A stretch of DNA of 64,000 bases from Anodontia alba (lineage: Eukaryota > Mollusca > Bivalvia > Lucinida > Lucinidae): contig OZ024834.1 of assembly GCA_964016985.1 (NCBI GenBank), forward strand, positions 86,693,937-86,757,936, in the 5' to 3' direction. Every line of letters starts with the position of its first letter. Position 1 is the stretch's first letter. The notes beneath the pieces were generated by a model. It had not been told where the DNA came from. It saw only the letters and a program-made list of their open reading frames with translations, and searched no databases. Positions 11,279 through 21,620 of the stretch are shown here, in pieces. A program made the position numbers and the translations under genes.

Positions 11279-12660
11279 TTAGCATCGAGGATGAGAAAGA
11301 CCTGACTGCCCCCCCCCCCCCCCCACCACTTTTTGAGCAGAAACCACTGGACCCATCAGTTGTAGGTTCTCTCCTTGTGTGTTTAAATCTCGTAGATAGA
11401 ACTTGGCAAAAGTCGAACGAGAAGACCACACAGCAGCTTTGATAATATCCTCAATCCGGATTTTATTCATATAAGACCAAGAAGCCGAAAGAGCCCTTAA
11501 CTCGTGAGCCTTAATCTTAAGCAAAGCTATCTTAGACTTAGACAATTTCTTATAAGCTAATCTAATGGTATAAGAAATCCATCCGGAGATAGATCCCTTA
11601 GTAATATCATGATCTCCCTTCAAGGGAAAAAAAGCCTTTTTCTGTTTTTTCGGATAGGCTCGGTCACTTTCAAGTAACGTTTCAAAGCCCTAACAGGACA
11701 TAAAAGCCTGTTAAAGTCATTAAATTTAATTGTTCTGGCTAAATTTTGAACCAAAATATCATCCTGGCAAACGGGTGGTAATTGATTTTTTGCCGTTTGT
11801 GTCCTTAAAGAAACCGAACCATCTGACTGATTGAATCTGAGATGTCCTGAATCCATGGAGAAGGCATGAATCTCACTAACACGTCTCGCTGTTGCCAAGG
11901 CAAGCAGAAATACGGTTTTTAGAGTGAGATGGAACCTAGAAGCCTTATGCAACGGTTCATATGGTTCAGAACATAATGAAGAAAGGACACAAGAAAGGTC
12001 CCAGTTTGGAGCTAAAGACCTTTCAACTGGCCTCTGTAATTCAAATGACTTGATAAGTTCAGAAATGACATGATCAGATCCAATGTAGTTGTCAGATTTA
12101 AACTTCAAAGTATTAGAGATAGTAGATCTGTAACCTTTGATAGTACTGACTTGACATTTCTTCTCCTGGAACAAATGTAGCAGAAAGTCTGCTACTTCCG
12201 AAGGAGTGGCCGAGAAAGGATGAACTTCCCTTTGCAAACACCAATCGGAAAAAACTTTCCATTTGGCGTCATAAACTCGTCTGGTAGACGATCGCCTTGC
12301 TTCAGCTGCGTGTCTGGCAACGTTCGCCGAAAACTTTCGATCTCTGATCGATCTGCGGATAAACTCCAAGCGTGAAGTTTTAAGCTTCCTACGTTTTCCC
12401 TGACAAATGTCTGACCCAATTGTGTCAACAGATTTTTGTGCGAGGGAATCCGAATGACCGGTGCTACTACTGTTACGAGCCAGGCGTAACGAGAAAGAAA
12501 TGAAAGTGAAACCAGCAACAAGTTTTAAATTATTAACAATATTTATTCCACAAAAAAAAAATAAGACAAGATTCAAAACAAAAGAATGTAAGTAGACAGT
12601 ACCTTTCAAGTTTATGTCACAAAGTCCCTCTGAAATAATCCACAAGAATTTATAAAACAA
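11279..12660 (-). pseudogene. DIRS tyrosine recombinase (one frameshift)
   Basis: This is the integrating enzyme of the DIRS. The catalytic Arg is in ATARRVSEIHAF, the H-x-x-R box is in KAHELRALSAS, and the Tyr nucleophile is probably in FAKFYLRDL. The N-terminal half has a SAM-like core-binding segment around SSTRRVYDAKWKVFSDWCL. The frame breaks once, at a run of seven T (minus strand) near 11625, separating the Arg half (11620-12660) from the His/Tyr half (11279-11623). The true start is unclear; conserved sequence begins near 12520. The C-terminus meets a poly-C run at 11311-11324 (plus strand). Confidence 0.88.
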
Positions 12661-12917
12661 ATCCTTTGAATATCAGTTTCTGATCCCACAATTTAATGTT
12701 CCTGAATTCAGAATTTAAGTCCAGAATGAATAAAATAGTTAAGTAATCCAGTATAGAATAATTTCCAGTCAAAGTATACAAAGATGCCCAGATGAAAATC
12801 TGTTCTCCTTATATAATATCAAAGAAGGTTCTAGAAAAAGAATTTACTACAAGCATCTCTTATTTTCCAGTTCCAATCAAGAAACTTCTAAATCTTCCAT
12901 GACATTCCAAAAACAAC
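12661..12917. other. DIRS spacer
   Basis: AT-rich sequence between the methylase-like and recombinase reading frames. No coding signal was seen. Confidence 0.5.
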
Positions 12918-14321
12918 TCAGTCCAGAATCAAGGACGTAAACATCGTGTTATTGTAAACATGCTGTTCTAGAAAGTTATTTTTGGAAACATTGTAAATAA
13001 AGCTATTTATGGAAACATAGTAAACATGTTGTTTAAAACAATTGAACACCCTGTTATATAACACTACTAACCGAAGAATGTCCGGAAACCAAGACATTTC
13101 GGCCCAAAGAGGAGCTATCAACACTATGTTGCAGTGATGTTGGCGAATCTTGTTGATTATAGCTGGAATCAGAGCAAACGGAGGAAACGCATAAGCGTGC
13201 ATTCCGTTCCAGTTCATTGACATTGCATCTATCGCCAGAGCCTTTTCGTCTGGGATAGGAGACACATAGATTGGTAACTTCTTGTTGAGACGAGTCGCAA
13301 ACAGATCTATGTTTGGAAAGCCCGTCATCGACAGAATCGAGTTGCAAATCGTCTGATCCAGAGACCATTCTGTCGAAATTTGTTTGGAAAGACGACTTAA
13401 CCGGTCTGCTAAAATGTTTGATTTTCCTGGTATATGTCTCACCAGAAGATTTATTTCTTTCTGGTTGCACCACTGGAGTGTCTCCCATACCTCCATGCAC
13501 AGAGATGGAGAATGGGTGCCCCCTTCTCTCTTCAGATACGAAACTACCGAAGAGTTGTCTGTAGCAACCATCACTGTTGAATTGGAGACATATTGGTGAC
13601 ATTGTTTTAGAGCTAGTAATATTGCTTTCATCTCTAAAACATTGATATGAAGAACTGATTGGTCTGGAGTCCAAACTCCATGAAACAGCAGTCCTTCCGG
13701 TTCGAGATGGGCTCCCCATCCGGAGAGGCTCGCATCCGTGAAAAGACTGTGTGTTGGTAGAGACGGTTTCAGTGTTACATCCGAGATGAAACGTCCCTTG
13801 TTGTCCCACCATTCCAAATGCTTCCTGATAGGAGCATTGAGAAGAATGGGATACTCTAAGGGAAGCACATGAGGTTTCCTTTGTGCAAACAGAGCCATTT
13901 GAAGTGGACGTAAGTGTAGCTTGCCCAATACTATAAATTGAGCTGCAGCACTTTGTTTTCCCAGAAGAGACAGAAAGACTCTTGTTGAGACCTGTTTCTG
14001 TTTCTTGAACCACAGTAACAGATCCAGAATGCCCTGTACTCTGTCTAATGGCACTCGAACTATGTTCTTATGTGTTAGGAATTCCATTCCTATGAACACA
14101 AAGTTCTGAGACGGAACCAAATCTGACTTTTCTTCGTTGATTATCAGTCCTAGGGACATAATCAGTTCGATTGTAAACCGACAAATGGAATTTTGTACCC
14201 TTTTCTTACGACAGAGAGGACCCATGAGTCCTCTGTTATTTCTCCCCAACGATTTTGAAAGTGGGCCAACCGTCCTCCTACTGGAAGGTCCTTTCGAGGA
14301 CGGAACAGTGGAGGAAGCATA
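12918..14321 (-). pseudogene. DIRS RT remnant + RNase H + methylase-like domain
   Basis: The polyprotein should make cDNA and remove template RNA. The RT start is visible in one frame (GGRLAHFQNRWGEITEDSW, about 14200-14285). The next frame opens at the RT thumb (MSLGLIINEEKSDLVPSQNF). All residues between, including the palm and its catalytic Asp pair, are missing at a junction near 14175. RNase H is intact in motif: SLFTDASLSGWGA, NVLEMKAILLAL, VATDNSSVVSYL, SNILADRLSR. The C-terminal part with IDLFATRLNKKLP and HAYAFPPFALIPAI matches the methylase-like region usual in DIRS polyproteins. Confidence 0.87.
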
Positions 14322-15344
14322 TCATTGTCGTGTAATGTTGGAGGCACCTCCTCTGGAGGGGGTGTGTTGACCCCTTCCACGAGAGCCAGAGCCTCCACGA
14401 CGAGGGCCTCTTCTAGGACCACCTCGATCCCTGCGATTCGGAGGTCTAGAAGAAGAAGAATCCCTGTGATCAGAAGATTTGTTTGGGCGTTTCGGAATTT
14501 TAAACCGAGAAGAAGAAGCTTGACTACTCTGTGCAACAGAGGAAGCTATAAAACTCTGTTGCTGAGATTCAGAATTTGATTTCTGAAGTGCAGCAACCTG
14601 GCCGCCGAACAGGAATTCAGAGTAGATTGGAACTGAACGAAGTTTATTCTTCGTCGCTTCCGTCAATATCTTAGACATTTCAATGGCAGCCTCCCTCCTA
14701 GCTTGCAGGAGTTCTACTGTCATAATCACTGCCATAGAAGAGGAATGCTTAAGGCAGCTAACAATGGAACTGAGCAGTCTCTTCAGCATAGGAGCATCCA
14801 AATTGTCTGATTCTAGAGCTTTGACTGACGCCGCAGTGAAAAGGTCTGCATACGAGTTAATAGTAACCATATTCCTAGCCTGGCGCTCCATGGTTTCCAA
14901 ACTCTTGACTGGAAAATTAACGTTTCCAGAGGATGCCAAATCTAGCAGAGATGCATCCTTATCAATTTTAGGTACACTGGTGGAAAATAACTGACCATGT
15001 GACCGGTAGAATTTCATAACAATACCAAGCTCTCTCTCCAAAGATTGATTGGTAACCCAACTAGGTTCAAGTTTTACTTTTTTGTCGATAAGAGACTGGA
15101 AGATATTCACAACATCTTTTATCAGCAAAGACTGAGGAAGAGAAGCTGAGTTCTTATCCTCAGTAGGATTTAATGCATCCAAAGTGGACCTAGGCCTCTG
15201 AATAGTCTCAGAAGACTGTTTCTTAGGACAAAATTCAGGAGGTAATAAATTCATGACTTCCTGAATTGCCTCGGCAAAAGAAATGGTAGCTTCCTCTTCC
15301 TCCTCGGAATCCGAAGTACCTCTATCAAAAGACTGTTTCTTCAA
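14322..15344 (-). CDS. DIRS Gag-like ORF, second half
   Basis: 340 codons with no break. It has an acidic start (SDSEEEEEA), a helical central region (EPSWVTNQSLERELGIVMKF, then ELLQARREAAIEMSKI) typical of DIRS Gag proteins, and an Arg/Gly-rich nucleic-acid-binding tail (RGGPRRGPRRGGSGSRGRG). The start overlaps the stop of the upstream ORF by four bases, and the two were probably one Gag read through a frameshift or separated by an indel. The polymerase frame begins before its end, the usual overlapping arrangement. Confidence 0.8.
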   Translation of the reverse strand: MKKQSFDRGTSDSEEEEEATISFAEAIQEVMNLLPPEFCPKKQSSETIQRPRSTLDALNPTEDKNSASLPQSLLIKDVVNIFQSLIDKKVKLEPSWVTNQSLERELGIVMKFYRSHGQLFSTSVPKIDKDASLLDLASSGNVNFPVKSLETMERQARNMVTINSYADLFTAASVKALESDNLDAPMLKRLLSSIVSCLKHSSSMAVIMTVELLQARREAAIEMSKILTEATKNKLRSVPIYSEFLFGGQVAALQKSNSESQQQSFIASSVAQSSQASSSRFKIPKRPNKSSDHRDSSSSRPPNRRDRGGPRRGPRRGGSGSRGRGQHTPSRGGASNITRQ

Positions 15345-16546
15345 TGGTTTGAAAGAGGCCTTACGAGGTGAACCAGCTCTGCTTTCACCTTCAAAATCAT
15401 TTTGTCCACTATAATTGAGAGGTCATCTTCTCTGTCAGACTTAGAATGAGCTCTTTGAGACATAGTCTTGTGACTACAATCTCTAGATGAAGATCTTGCA
15501 CGACCGCTATGGCGAGAGCCAGAGGAGTGCTTATGTCTCTTGTGCCTTCTATAAGTAGAAATAGAACGGCGTCTGTGAGACTTTTTCCTCTTATGGTGCC
15601 TGTTTCTGTCTGAAGAAGTTGACCACTCAGAACTGACAGACTCAGATCTGGATCTAGAAGACGAGCCGTAAGAACTGGGGCTCGTATAACGATGATGCCT
15701 CTGGCGTTTAGATCTAGAATATTTGTGCTTTATCTTAGACTTATGCATTCTAGAGGAAGAATGGCGATCTCGAGAATAAGACCGATGACAAGATCGGGAA
15801 CGATATGTCCGGCCCGGAGATCGATGTCGAGATGACCTGCCCGGTGACCAGTGTCGAGATGACCGGCCCGGTGATTGGTGTCGAGATGCTCGATCCCGTG
15901 ACCGGTGCTGAGATGACCGGTCCGGTGACCGGTGCCGAGATGACCGGTCCGGGGATCGGTGTTGTAAAGACCGATCCTTAGACTGAGGCTGAGATGACCG
16001 GGCGGGTGAAACCCGGCCCGGTGACCGGTCAGATTCAGAAGAATCTCGACCAGAGGAAGAAGAATCATCCCTTAACACGTGGTCGGATGATCTACTAATC
16101 CTCTTGTCCGCAGACATGTTGGTAGTGGAACCACCAATTGGATCAACACGAGTTACCTCCGTAGAACGAGAAGTGTCAGTCTGGAGATTTTCCCGGTTCT
16201 TCCGGTAATTCTCCCCTGAGGCGGACTTAGACTGAGAAGAGTTCTCAGACTGGGACTGCCTGGATACAGTCCCGGAGCCAGGTTGACGGATGTCATTGCT
16301 ACCCTCAACAGTTTTAGAAACTGTGTCTCGGGAAGAGGCTCCCTTCTTGCCCATCTTCTTCTTGTCCATCGCAACCTTCCTCTGAACGTAAGAGCGTCTA
16401 TTAGAAGCTAGCGTCCAAATCGAGCTAGGCCACAGTTTACAGATCTGGCAGCGCGACTGAAAACTGCAACGAGAGCAAGCAAAACATCTAGGATGATTGT
16501 CCCAAGAGGCTTTCAAATGTCCGCAGCTACCGCGAACTTGGGACAT
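15341..16546 (-). CDS. DIRS Gag N-terminal ORF: zinc-binding start plus RS domain
   Basis: 401 codons. The first 40 residues hold a Cys/His cluster (CGHLKASWDNHPRCFACSRC followed by CQIC), a probable zinc site. From about residue 180 to 380 the protein is an arginine/serine domain: first eight or so copies of an octapeptide-like unit (RSSRHRSPG/D), then dispersed RS and basic KSHRRRS-type stretches. This resembles the RS domains of SR splicing factors. It ends four bases into the next Gag ORF. The function is inferred as RNA packaging and perhaps nuclear speckle targeting. Confidence 0.78.
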   Translation of the reverse strand: MSQVRGSCGHLKASWDNHPRCFACSRCSFQSRCQICKLWPSSIWTLASNRRSYVQRKVAMDKKKMGKKGASSRDTVSKTVEGSNDIRQPGSGTVSRQSQSENSSQSKSASGENYRKNRENLQTDTSRSTEVTRVDPIGGSTTNMSADKRISRSSDHVLRDDSSSSGRDSSESDRSPGRVSPARSSQPQSKDRSLQHRSPDRSSRHRSPDRSSQHRSRDRASRHQSPGRSSRHWSPGRSSRHRSPGRTYRSRSCHRSYSRDRHSSSRMHKSKIKHKYSRSKRQRHHRYTSPSSYGSSSRSRSESVSSEWSTSSDRNRHHKRKKSHRRRSISTYRRHKRHKHSSGSRHSGRARSSSRDCSHKTMSQRAHSKSDREDDLSIIVDKMILKVKAELVHLVRPLSNH

Positions 16547-16779
16547 AAGAAGGGCAAACAGTAAACAAAACTGTACTAATAAATGAAGTCACGAAAAACT
16601 GTGACAACAACTGAGAACCAGAAGTTAAAAAGCAGAAACTCCGCTAAATTTAACTAAAGTAAAGGAAAGCAAATACCAAATTCCAGCGGGGAAAAAACAG
16701 CGTACCATCCGAATAAACACTAAAGAATTGGAAAATTTATATCCGAAACATAGAAACACATCCGAAATGGCGACACGCA

Positions 16780-16941
16780 AAGGGATTTCTGAAGTACCCG
16801 TGAAGTCCGTGCGCTTTCGCGCGCTTTTGTTCACTGGGTAATTACCAGTACTGATACTACGGAGTACCGAACCATACAGATCGATCCATAAAATTCTTTG
16901 CGGGGAATAAGGGAAATGCACTAAGTTAAGTCTGTGGTGAG
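16780..16941. repeat. DIRS inverted terminal repeat (5' side of element)
   Basis: Reverse complement of 10767-10928 with few differences (for example GTTCACTGGG against CCCAGTGAAT). The outer 17 bases to 16958 are unique to this end and are repeated in complement at 11021-11037. Confidence 0.9.
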
Positions 16942-16958
16942 GAGACTCCAGTTAAAAT

Positions 16959-18768
16959 GGTTTTATGTCTGACTTTTTAAAATTAAAACGAGGATGTCGA
17001 CAAGGTGATCCAGTCTCCCCATACGTCTTTATACTGTGTGCTGAGATTTTAGGTAAAATGTTACGTACAAACGAAAATATCAAATGCATAAATATAAACG
17101 GAAATGATTTTCTTTTAAGTCAATATGCAGATGATACGCAAATATTTTTAGATGGAACTGAACAATCTCTGCGAGAAGCCTTAAGAGTTTTAGATCGTTT
17201 TTATGCTATCTCTGGTTTGAAAATTAATATAGAAAAGACAAAGCTATTTGGATAGGATCTTTGAAAAATTCTGAAGTTCGAATTTGTAGAAACTATAATC
17301 TCGACTGGACAGAAGAATATTTTAAAATTTTAGGGGTAACTTTTACGACAGAAGTATTTGACATATGGGACGTGAATATACCGCTAATCATAAGTAAGGT
17401 GCAAAGCTTGTTACAACAATGGTCTAAACGAAGATTAACATTATTCGGTAGAATCACTGTTATTAAGTCATTAGCTTTAAGTAAATTTATCCATCTGTTT
17501 TTAGCTCTACCAAATCCTCCCGGGGAACTAATCAAAAGATTGGATATATTATTTTTCAAATTCTTATGGAATTTAGGGCCTGACCGTGTTAAAAGAAGTA
17601 TTATAATCAAAGACCTATCGGCAGGAGGTCTACGAATGGTTAATATAAATGTGTTTATTAAATCACTGAAAATTACATGGCTGAGGAGAGTTATACAAAA
17701 CAGCAAAAATGTATCTTGGTACACGTTGTCTGGCATCGACTTTCAAAATCTTTTTAAATTTGGAATGGGGTATGCAAAACGGTTTAAACAAAAGTTACAA
17801 AATCCATTTTGGAAAGACGTTCTTCAAAATTGGGCAGATTTTTGTAAGGATGTTAAAATCGATTCAATTAATCAGATTTTGGATTCACCCTTATGGTATA
17901 ATGAAAATTTATTAAATGGTATTGATTTTTGCATTCGGGATTGGCATGATAAGTGAATTATATTTGTATCTGACATAATTGATGAAGAAGGAAATATATA
18001 TCAGTTTGAGGCTTTGAAAACAAAATATAATTTACGAGGTACCTATTTAGATTGTCAAGCATTCATTAGGAGAATTCCGGAAGTTTGGAAAAATGAAATA
18101 AATTATAATAGATTAGTATGTATTTTATCTAAGCATGATGTCAGATGCAATGTATATGTGAAATACTTGTTGAAGGATAAGAAGGGATGTAGACGAATGT
18201 ATGATGTTATGGTCCCGACAAAGTCAATTCAAGAAAGCCGCAGATGGGAACGAGATATAGAATATATATTTCTGAAGCAGAGGTAAAAGCTTATAATTCT
18301 GTCATACCAAATTTAAAGGAAATAAATTTAAGGGACTTTCAATATAAAATTACAAATAGGATTTTGGTAACTAAATCATTCTTATATAGGATACGTAAAG
18401 TTGATGATAATTTATGTGAATACTGTCGACAAAATTCAGAGACCATTCTTCATCTTTTTGTGCAATGCAACCAAGTTAAAAGTTTCTTGAGGGAGCTAGA
18501 TGACTGGCTATCAAATAACTTTGGTTTTAGGATGCTCCTAAACGACAAAAACATTTTGTTTTCATACGGACAAAAAAATAAACTGATAAACTATTTATGT
18601 GTTTTGGCAAAATATTATGTGTATTCAAATAAATTTTCTGGACGAGGTCTGAATTTAGAAGCTTTCATGCTTATTTTAAAGAGAAAATATCAAAGCGAAA
18701 AATATTTAGCGAATCTAAGTAATACTTTTGCTAAATTCTTAAGAAAATGGGCTATGTTATACACTTAA
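16959..18768 (+). pseudogene. LINE reverse transcriptase, C-terminal part (decayed)
   Basis: This continues the frame from 10729. RT motif B is RGCRQGDPVSPYVF, the catalytic box is SQYADDTQIFLDG, and motif D is LKINIEKTKLF. The first break is a one-base loss in a T run near 17248 (stop 17253-17255). A second frame runs from 17261 and meets an in-frame TGA at 17954-17956, after which the same frame stays open. A further frameshift falls near 18270-18286. The last segment (to 18768) carries the finger CEYCRQNSETILHLFVQC (Cys-Cys-His-Cys), common at L1-type RT C-termini. Confidence 0.88.
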
Positions 18769-19772
18769 TTTGAACGCAATTAATGTTAATAAATGTGCCA
18801 CATCATGAGAAAACTTGCCTTTCTGCATATGCAAAAGCAAGGCGCGGATCAGTTGCGCGATAAACACGCAGCTAATCAGTGCCTTTGATTTTGCTGAGTC
18901 AGAAATTTCAAGATTCTAACCATCTTCTGCGGCCGAGCAGTCAATTTTGTGCCGGGCCTGATCGATCCTTCGTATACCAAGGCTCTCATTTTAATATAAT
19001 ACCAACTTGCTGCAAATAGGCATGATAGTAGCAATAACCTTAAAGAACTTTTAAGACATACTATAAATATGATATATGATTCGTATATCTAAACTTTACA
19101 CTTACCCCACAGAACTTATTAATCCAATGCGTAAATCTTAAATATTCCACATAACAACGCCAATCTATTTATGTAAGCGGTTGGCACGAGACAAATATAT
19201 ATATGGGAAATTACTGAAGCGTCAAAAAGCTCAGGTGATTTGTGTCCGATAAGTATATACGCGTTAATAAGACGCACTGAACCTGTAGAAAAACAATAGT
19301 CTCATTTCCACACAACACATATTTATATATATTCTAGCTATCATTCAGCCAGAGATGCAATCATAAAAGACAGTTTTTGTGAAAAATAAATGAACACTAT
19401 TCTCTGTGAAAGGGCAAGTACTTTTGACTGTTGATGGTGGTGTCTTTGCTCTCTTCACGTCTTATATGGATCATGGCAGTGTAGCAACGAAAATAAGAAC
19501 AAGGTTTATAGCTTTTTTTTATGGTTGCGGACAAAATATTATTTATTTATTTTATTTTATTTTTCTTTTCTTTAAGACAATCAGTGTATTATCTTCCACA
19601 ACTTATAACCACTTTAATTATGAACGAAACGACTGTTAATTTTGTCCAAAACCTCAAAATATCGGTATAAACTGTTTGATATGTCTTATAATAATGAAAA
19701 TGTTATGTATTAACATGTATGTTTGTCAAATGTTTGTGAACATCTTTGAAATAAATTAGAAAAAAAAAAAAA
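18769..19772 (+). other. LINE 3' UTR and poly(A) tail
   Basis: About 1 kb without coding signal, ending in AATAAATTAG followed by 16 A up to the target duplication. No adjacent cellular sequence was recognised. Confidence 0.75.
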
Positions 19773-19788
19773 AAACATGCATCGAATA
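19773..19788 (+). repeat. Right target-site duplication of the LINE
   Basis: AAACATGCATCGAATA, identical to 1837-1852. Confidence 0.88.
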
Positions 19789-20159
19789 TACAATTAAAAA
19801 GTTAAAAACATACGTTTCTTCGCAGTCCGATTCCGGTTTTATTCCAGTATATGATCTCTCGATATTTTTTCATGTAACACATGTTACACCCATGTTGTCA
19901 AATCCTGCCGATACTGAGTTCAACAAAAGATATTGACCTTGATAAAGCTTGGCGTATATAATTTACAATTCCGCCCAGGGTTGTGTTCTGAACTAAACTC
20001 TTCTACCTTTGATTTTGGACGTATCAATTGTTCAGGATGGGGTTGTCATCAAATGGCAAACAGAATATATTCTGATGAGGCGGCCTCATCTAGTTCTACA
20101 CAGTTTCAAAGGTTAAAGGGATCTTGAAACACTTCTAAGGGAGGCAACTCCACCAAAAC

Positions 20160-20412
20160 TGGAAGTTTTCAGATAATTATGTTGATATTTCAAAGATTGT
20201 GGGTACTCGTTAGAACCGCCTCGCTGAGGCGGTTCTTACGAGTATACATAATCTGTGTTGTTGAGCAGATATGACAGCGGTTCTAATGAGTACCCACAAT
20301 CTATTTTTGAGCAGAAATAAGAAAAATAATATACACCCCTGTAAACCCAAGTTTTACTATATAACAGTGGGGTTTAAGGGGGTCAAAATTATATAGGTAT
20401 GTTTCGTGATGT
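20160..20412. mobile_element. Hairpin MITE, ATAGGCATG family, left-truncated
   Basis: The right end reads ATTATATAGGTATGTTTCGT then GATG, as in the better copies at 50830-51112 and 54860-55143. The centre holds the arms GTACTCGTTAGAACCGCCTC and GAGGCGGTTCTTACGAGTA. The second arm region is partly duplicated at 20265-20312. Confidence 0.75.
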
Positions 20413-21095
20413 AAATAGTTTTACCTCTCTTCTGGGTCTACTCTTAAAGTAAAGAACTTGCTCCTAATTACAGAAGTAGCAGAATCAATATATGAAGCCT
20501 TGATATTGGACAAGTGCATTATTTCAAAAAGATTTTGTTGAATTTCATATACAAAATACGAACTCCGTATATGCCCTATGTTTAGGGACCGACAAGCCTG
20601 AACAAACAATGTAGACGCGTCTGATCAGGCTCTACACTTGTTGGCACCAATCCACTGGTTATATAGCAAGGAGCTAAGTATGTCAATATTTGAGCCAGCC
20701 ATGAGAAAAGGGTACTTATCTCAGACGACCAGCAAAGGCTCAGGCGAGCCTGCGCATAAGCGCAGTCTCGCCAGAGCCTTTGCTGTTCGCAGACATATAG
20801 TAGAGTCCTTTAGGAAGCTTCAGGCAAAAATGCATATCTGTAGCCCCAAACGGGGACTGCTCATGCGCATTTGAAGATTCATAAACAGGAAAACTATAAG
20901 GTCCCTTTTTCGTGTGCCGACTCATTTAAAGACAATATATCGTCTTTTAAGGGACCGAGTGGTACTTGACTGTATCACAACGCGGGTCTTAGATGAGCGT
21001 TAAGTCTGCGAAAGAGTCTAGAACGGTAACAGCTGTTTGTCTGCAAGTTTACCGAGGTGGTTTGTATGACATCTAAGCATTCAGCATTCATCATA
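20413..21095. other. Intergenic, palindromic repeat fragments only
   Basis: A palindrome lies at about 20725-20795 (GCTCAGGCGAGCCTGCGCAT against its complement across GCGCAGTCTCGCCAGAGCC). No gene was recognised; the small ORFs read through these palindromes. Confidence 0.5.
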
Positions 21096-21168
21096 GACTG
21101 GCTTCAGTCTTCAGTGACTATTTTTTTTTTTATTTATACCAAAATGATATCATGACTGTAAAGGCAGG

Positions 21169-21257
<89 letters not shown>

Positions 21258-21293
21258 AAATATATATTTAGTCACTGGAGACTGGAGCCAGTA
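21096..21293. mobile_element. AGACTGG-family MITE with expanded TA core
   Basis: TIRs GACTGGCTTCAGTCTTCAGT and GTCACTGGAGACTGGAGCCA are flanked by TA at 21094-21095 and 21292-21293. The internal palindrome of other copies is replaced by a TA microsatellite. Confidence 0.85.
21171..21251. repeat. (TA)n microsatellite, about 40 units
   Basis: Uninterrupted TA repeat inside the MITE. Confidence 0.97.
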
Positions 21294-21377
21294 CATTCAT
21301 CAATATATTCAAAGAATGCATTTAGCGTATCATTAAAAAGTCTCCTTGTTACACAATGTAGACGTCAAACTTTCTTA

Positions 21378-21620
21378 AGCATAAATATAAGTGAAGATAC
21401 CCACATAATACCTTAATCAGGAAGCCCAGCCTTCCTGAGGCACCAAAAAAGATGAAGAGATGAGGAAGACGCAATTACAAAACAAACACAAACGAAATCA
21501 TCGACGCACGAAGAGAGAAGGACTGCAACAAAGAAACAGCCTTGTAACGGTTAGTAGATAACCTACTTAGAATGGGTGGGTGGGAGTTAAATCAGTTTTA
21601 CTCATGCGAAACCTCGCCCC
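21378..21620. repeat. Dispersed repeat shared with 23053-23290
   Basis: Both segments start AAGTGAAGATACCCA or AAGTAAAGATACCCA. They share AGCCTTCC, GAAGGACTGCAAC or GAAGAACTGCAAC, and end in a T/G-rich stretch before CTCATGCGAAACC or CTCGCGCGAAACC. No coding capacity; class unknown. Confidence 0.65.

Larger units (their letters stand above)
10730..16958 (-). mobile_element. DIRS-type tyrosine-recombinase retrotransposon
   Basis: The hallmarks are all present on the minus strand: inverted terminal repeats (10767-10928 and 16780-16941), an internal complementary region (10965-11061), a Gag-like ORF pair, RNase H plus methylase-like domain, and a tyrosine recombinase instead of an integrase. 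It interrupts the LINE ORF between codons for Asn and Gly. There is no target duplication beyond the ambiguous AAAT present at both edges, which fits recombinase-mediated insertion. A leader of about 230 bp lies between the 5' ITR and the first ORF. It is nonautonomous because the RT core is deleted and the recombinase is frameshifted. Confidence 0.92.
1853..19772 (+). mobile_element. L1-like LINE with long monomer-array 5' end, split by a DIRS element
   Basis: The boundaries are set by a 16-bp duplication and a 3' poly(A) run. The order is a tandem monomer array (1853-8170), a short leader, an apurinic-type endonuclease plus reverse transcriptase ORF (8741-10729, resuming 16959-18768), a 3' UTR of about 1 kb, and an AATAAA-like/poly(A) end. 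Subtracting the 6229-bp DIRS leaves about 11.7 kb, some of it later MITE insertions in the array. No separate ORF1 (RNA-binding protein) was found. The RT has a YADD catalytic box and a C-terminal Cys-Cys-His-Cys finger, both usual in L1/Tx1-type LINEs. It is inactive because of the DIRS insertion, two frameshifts and one stop. L1-clade membership is inferred and a tree would be needed to fix it. Confidence 0.88.

Noticed and set aside
13054..14013. 319-codon Ser-rich minus-strand ORF
   Set aside because: Out-of-frame shadow of the RNase H/methylase frame, which has clear motifs.
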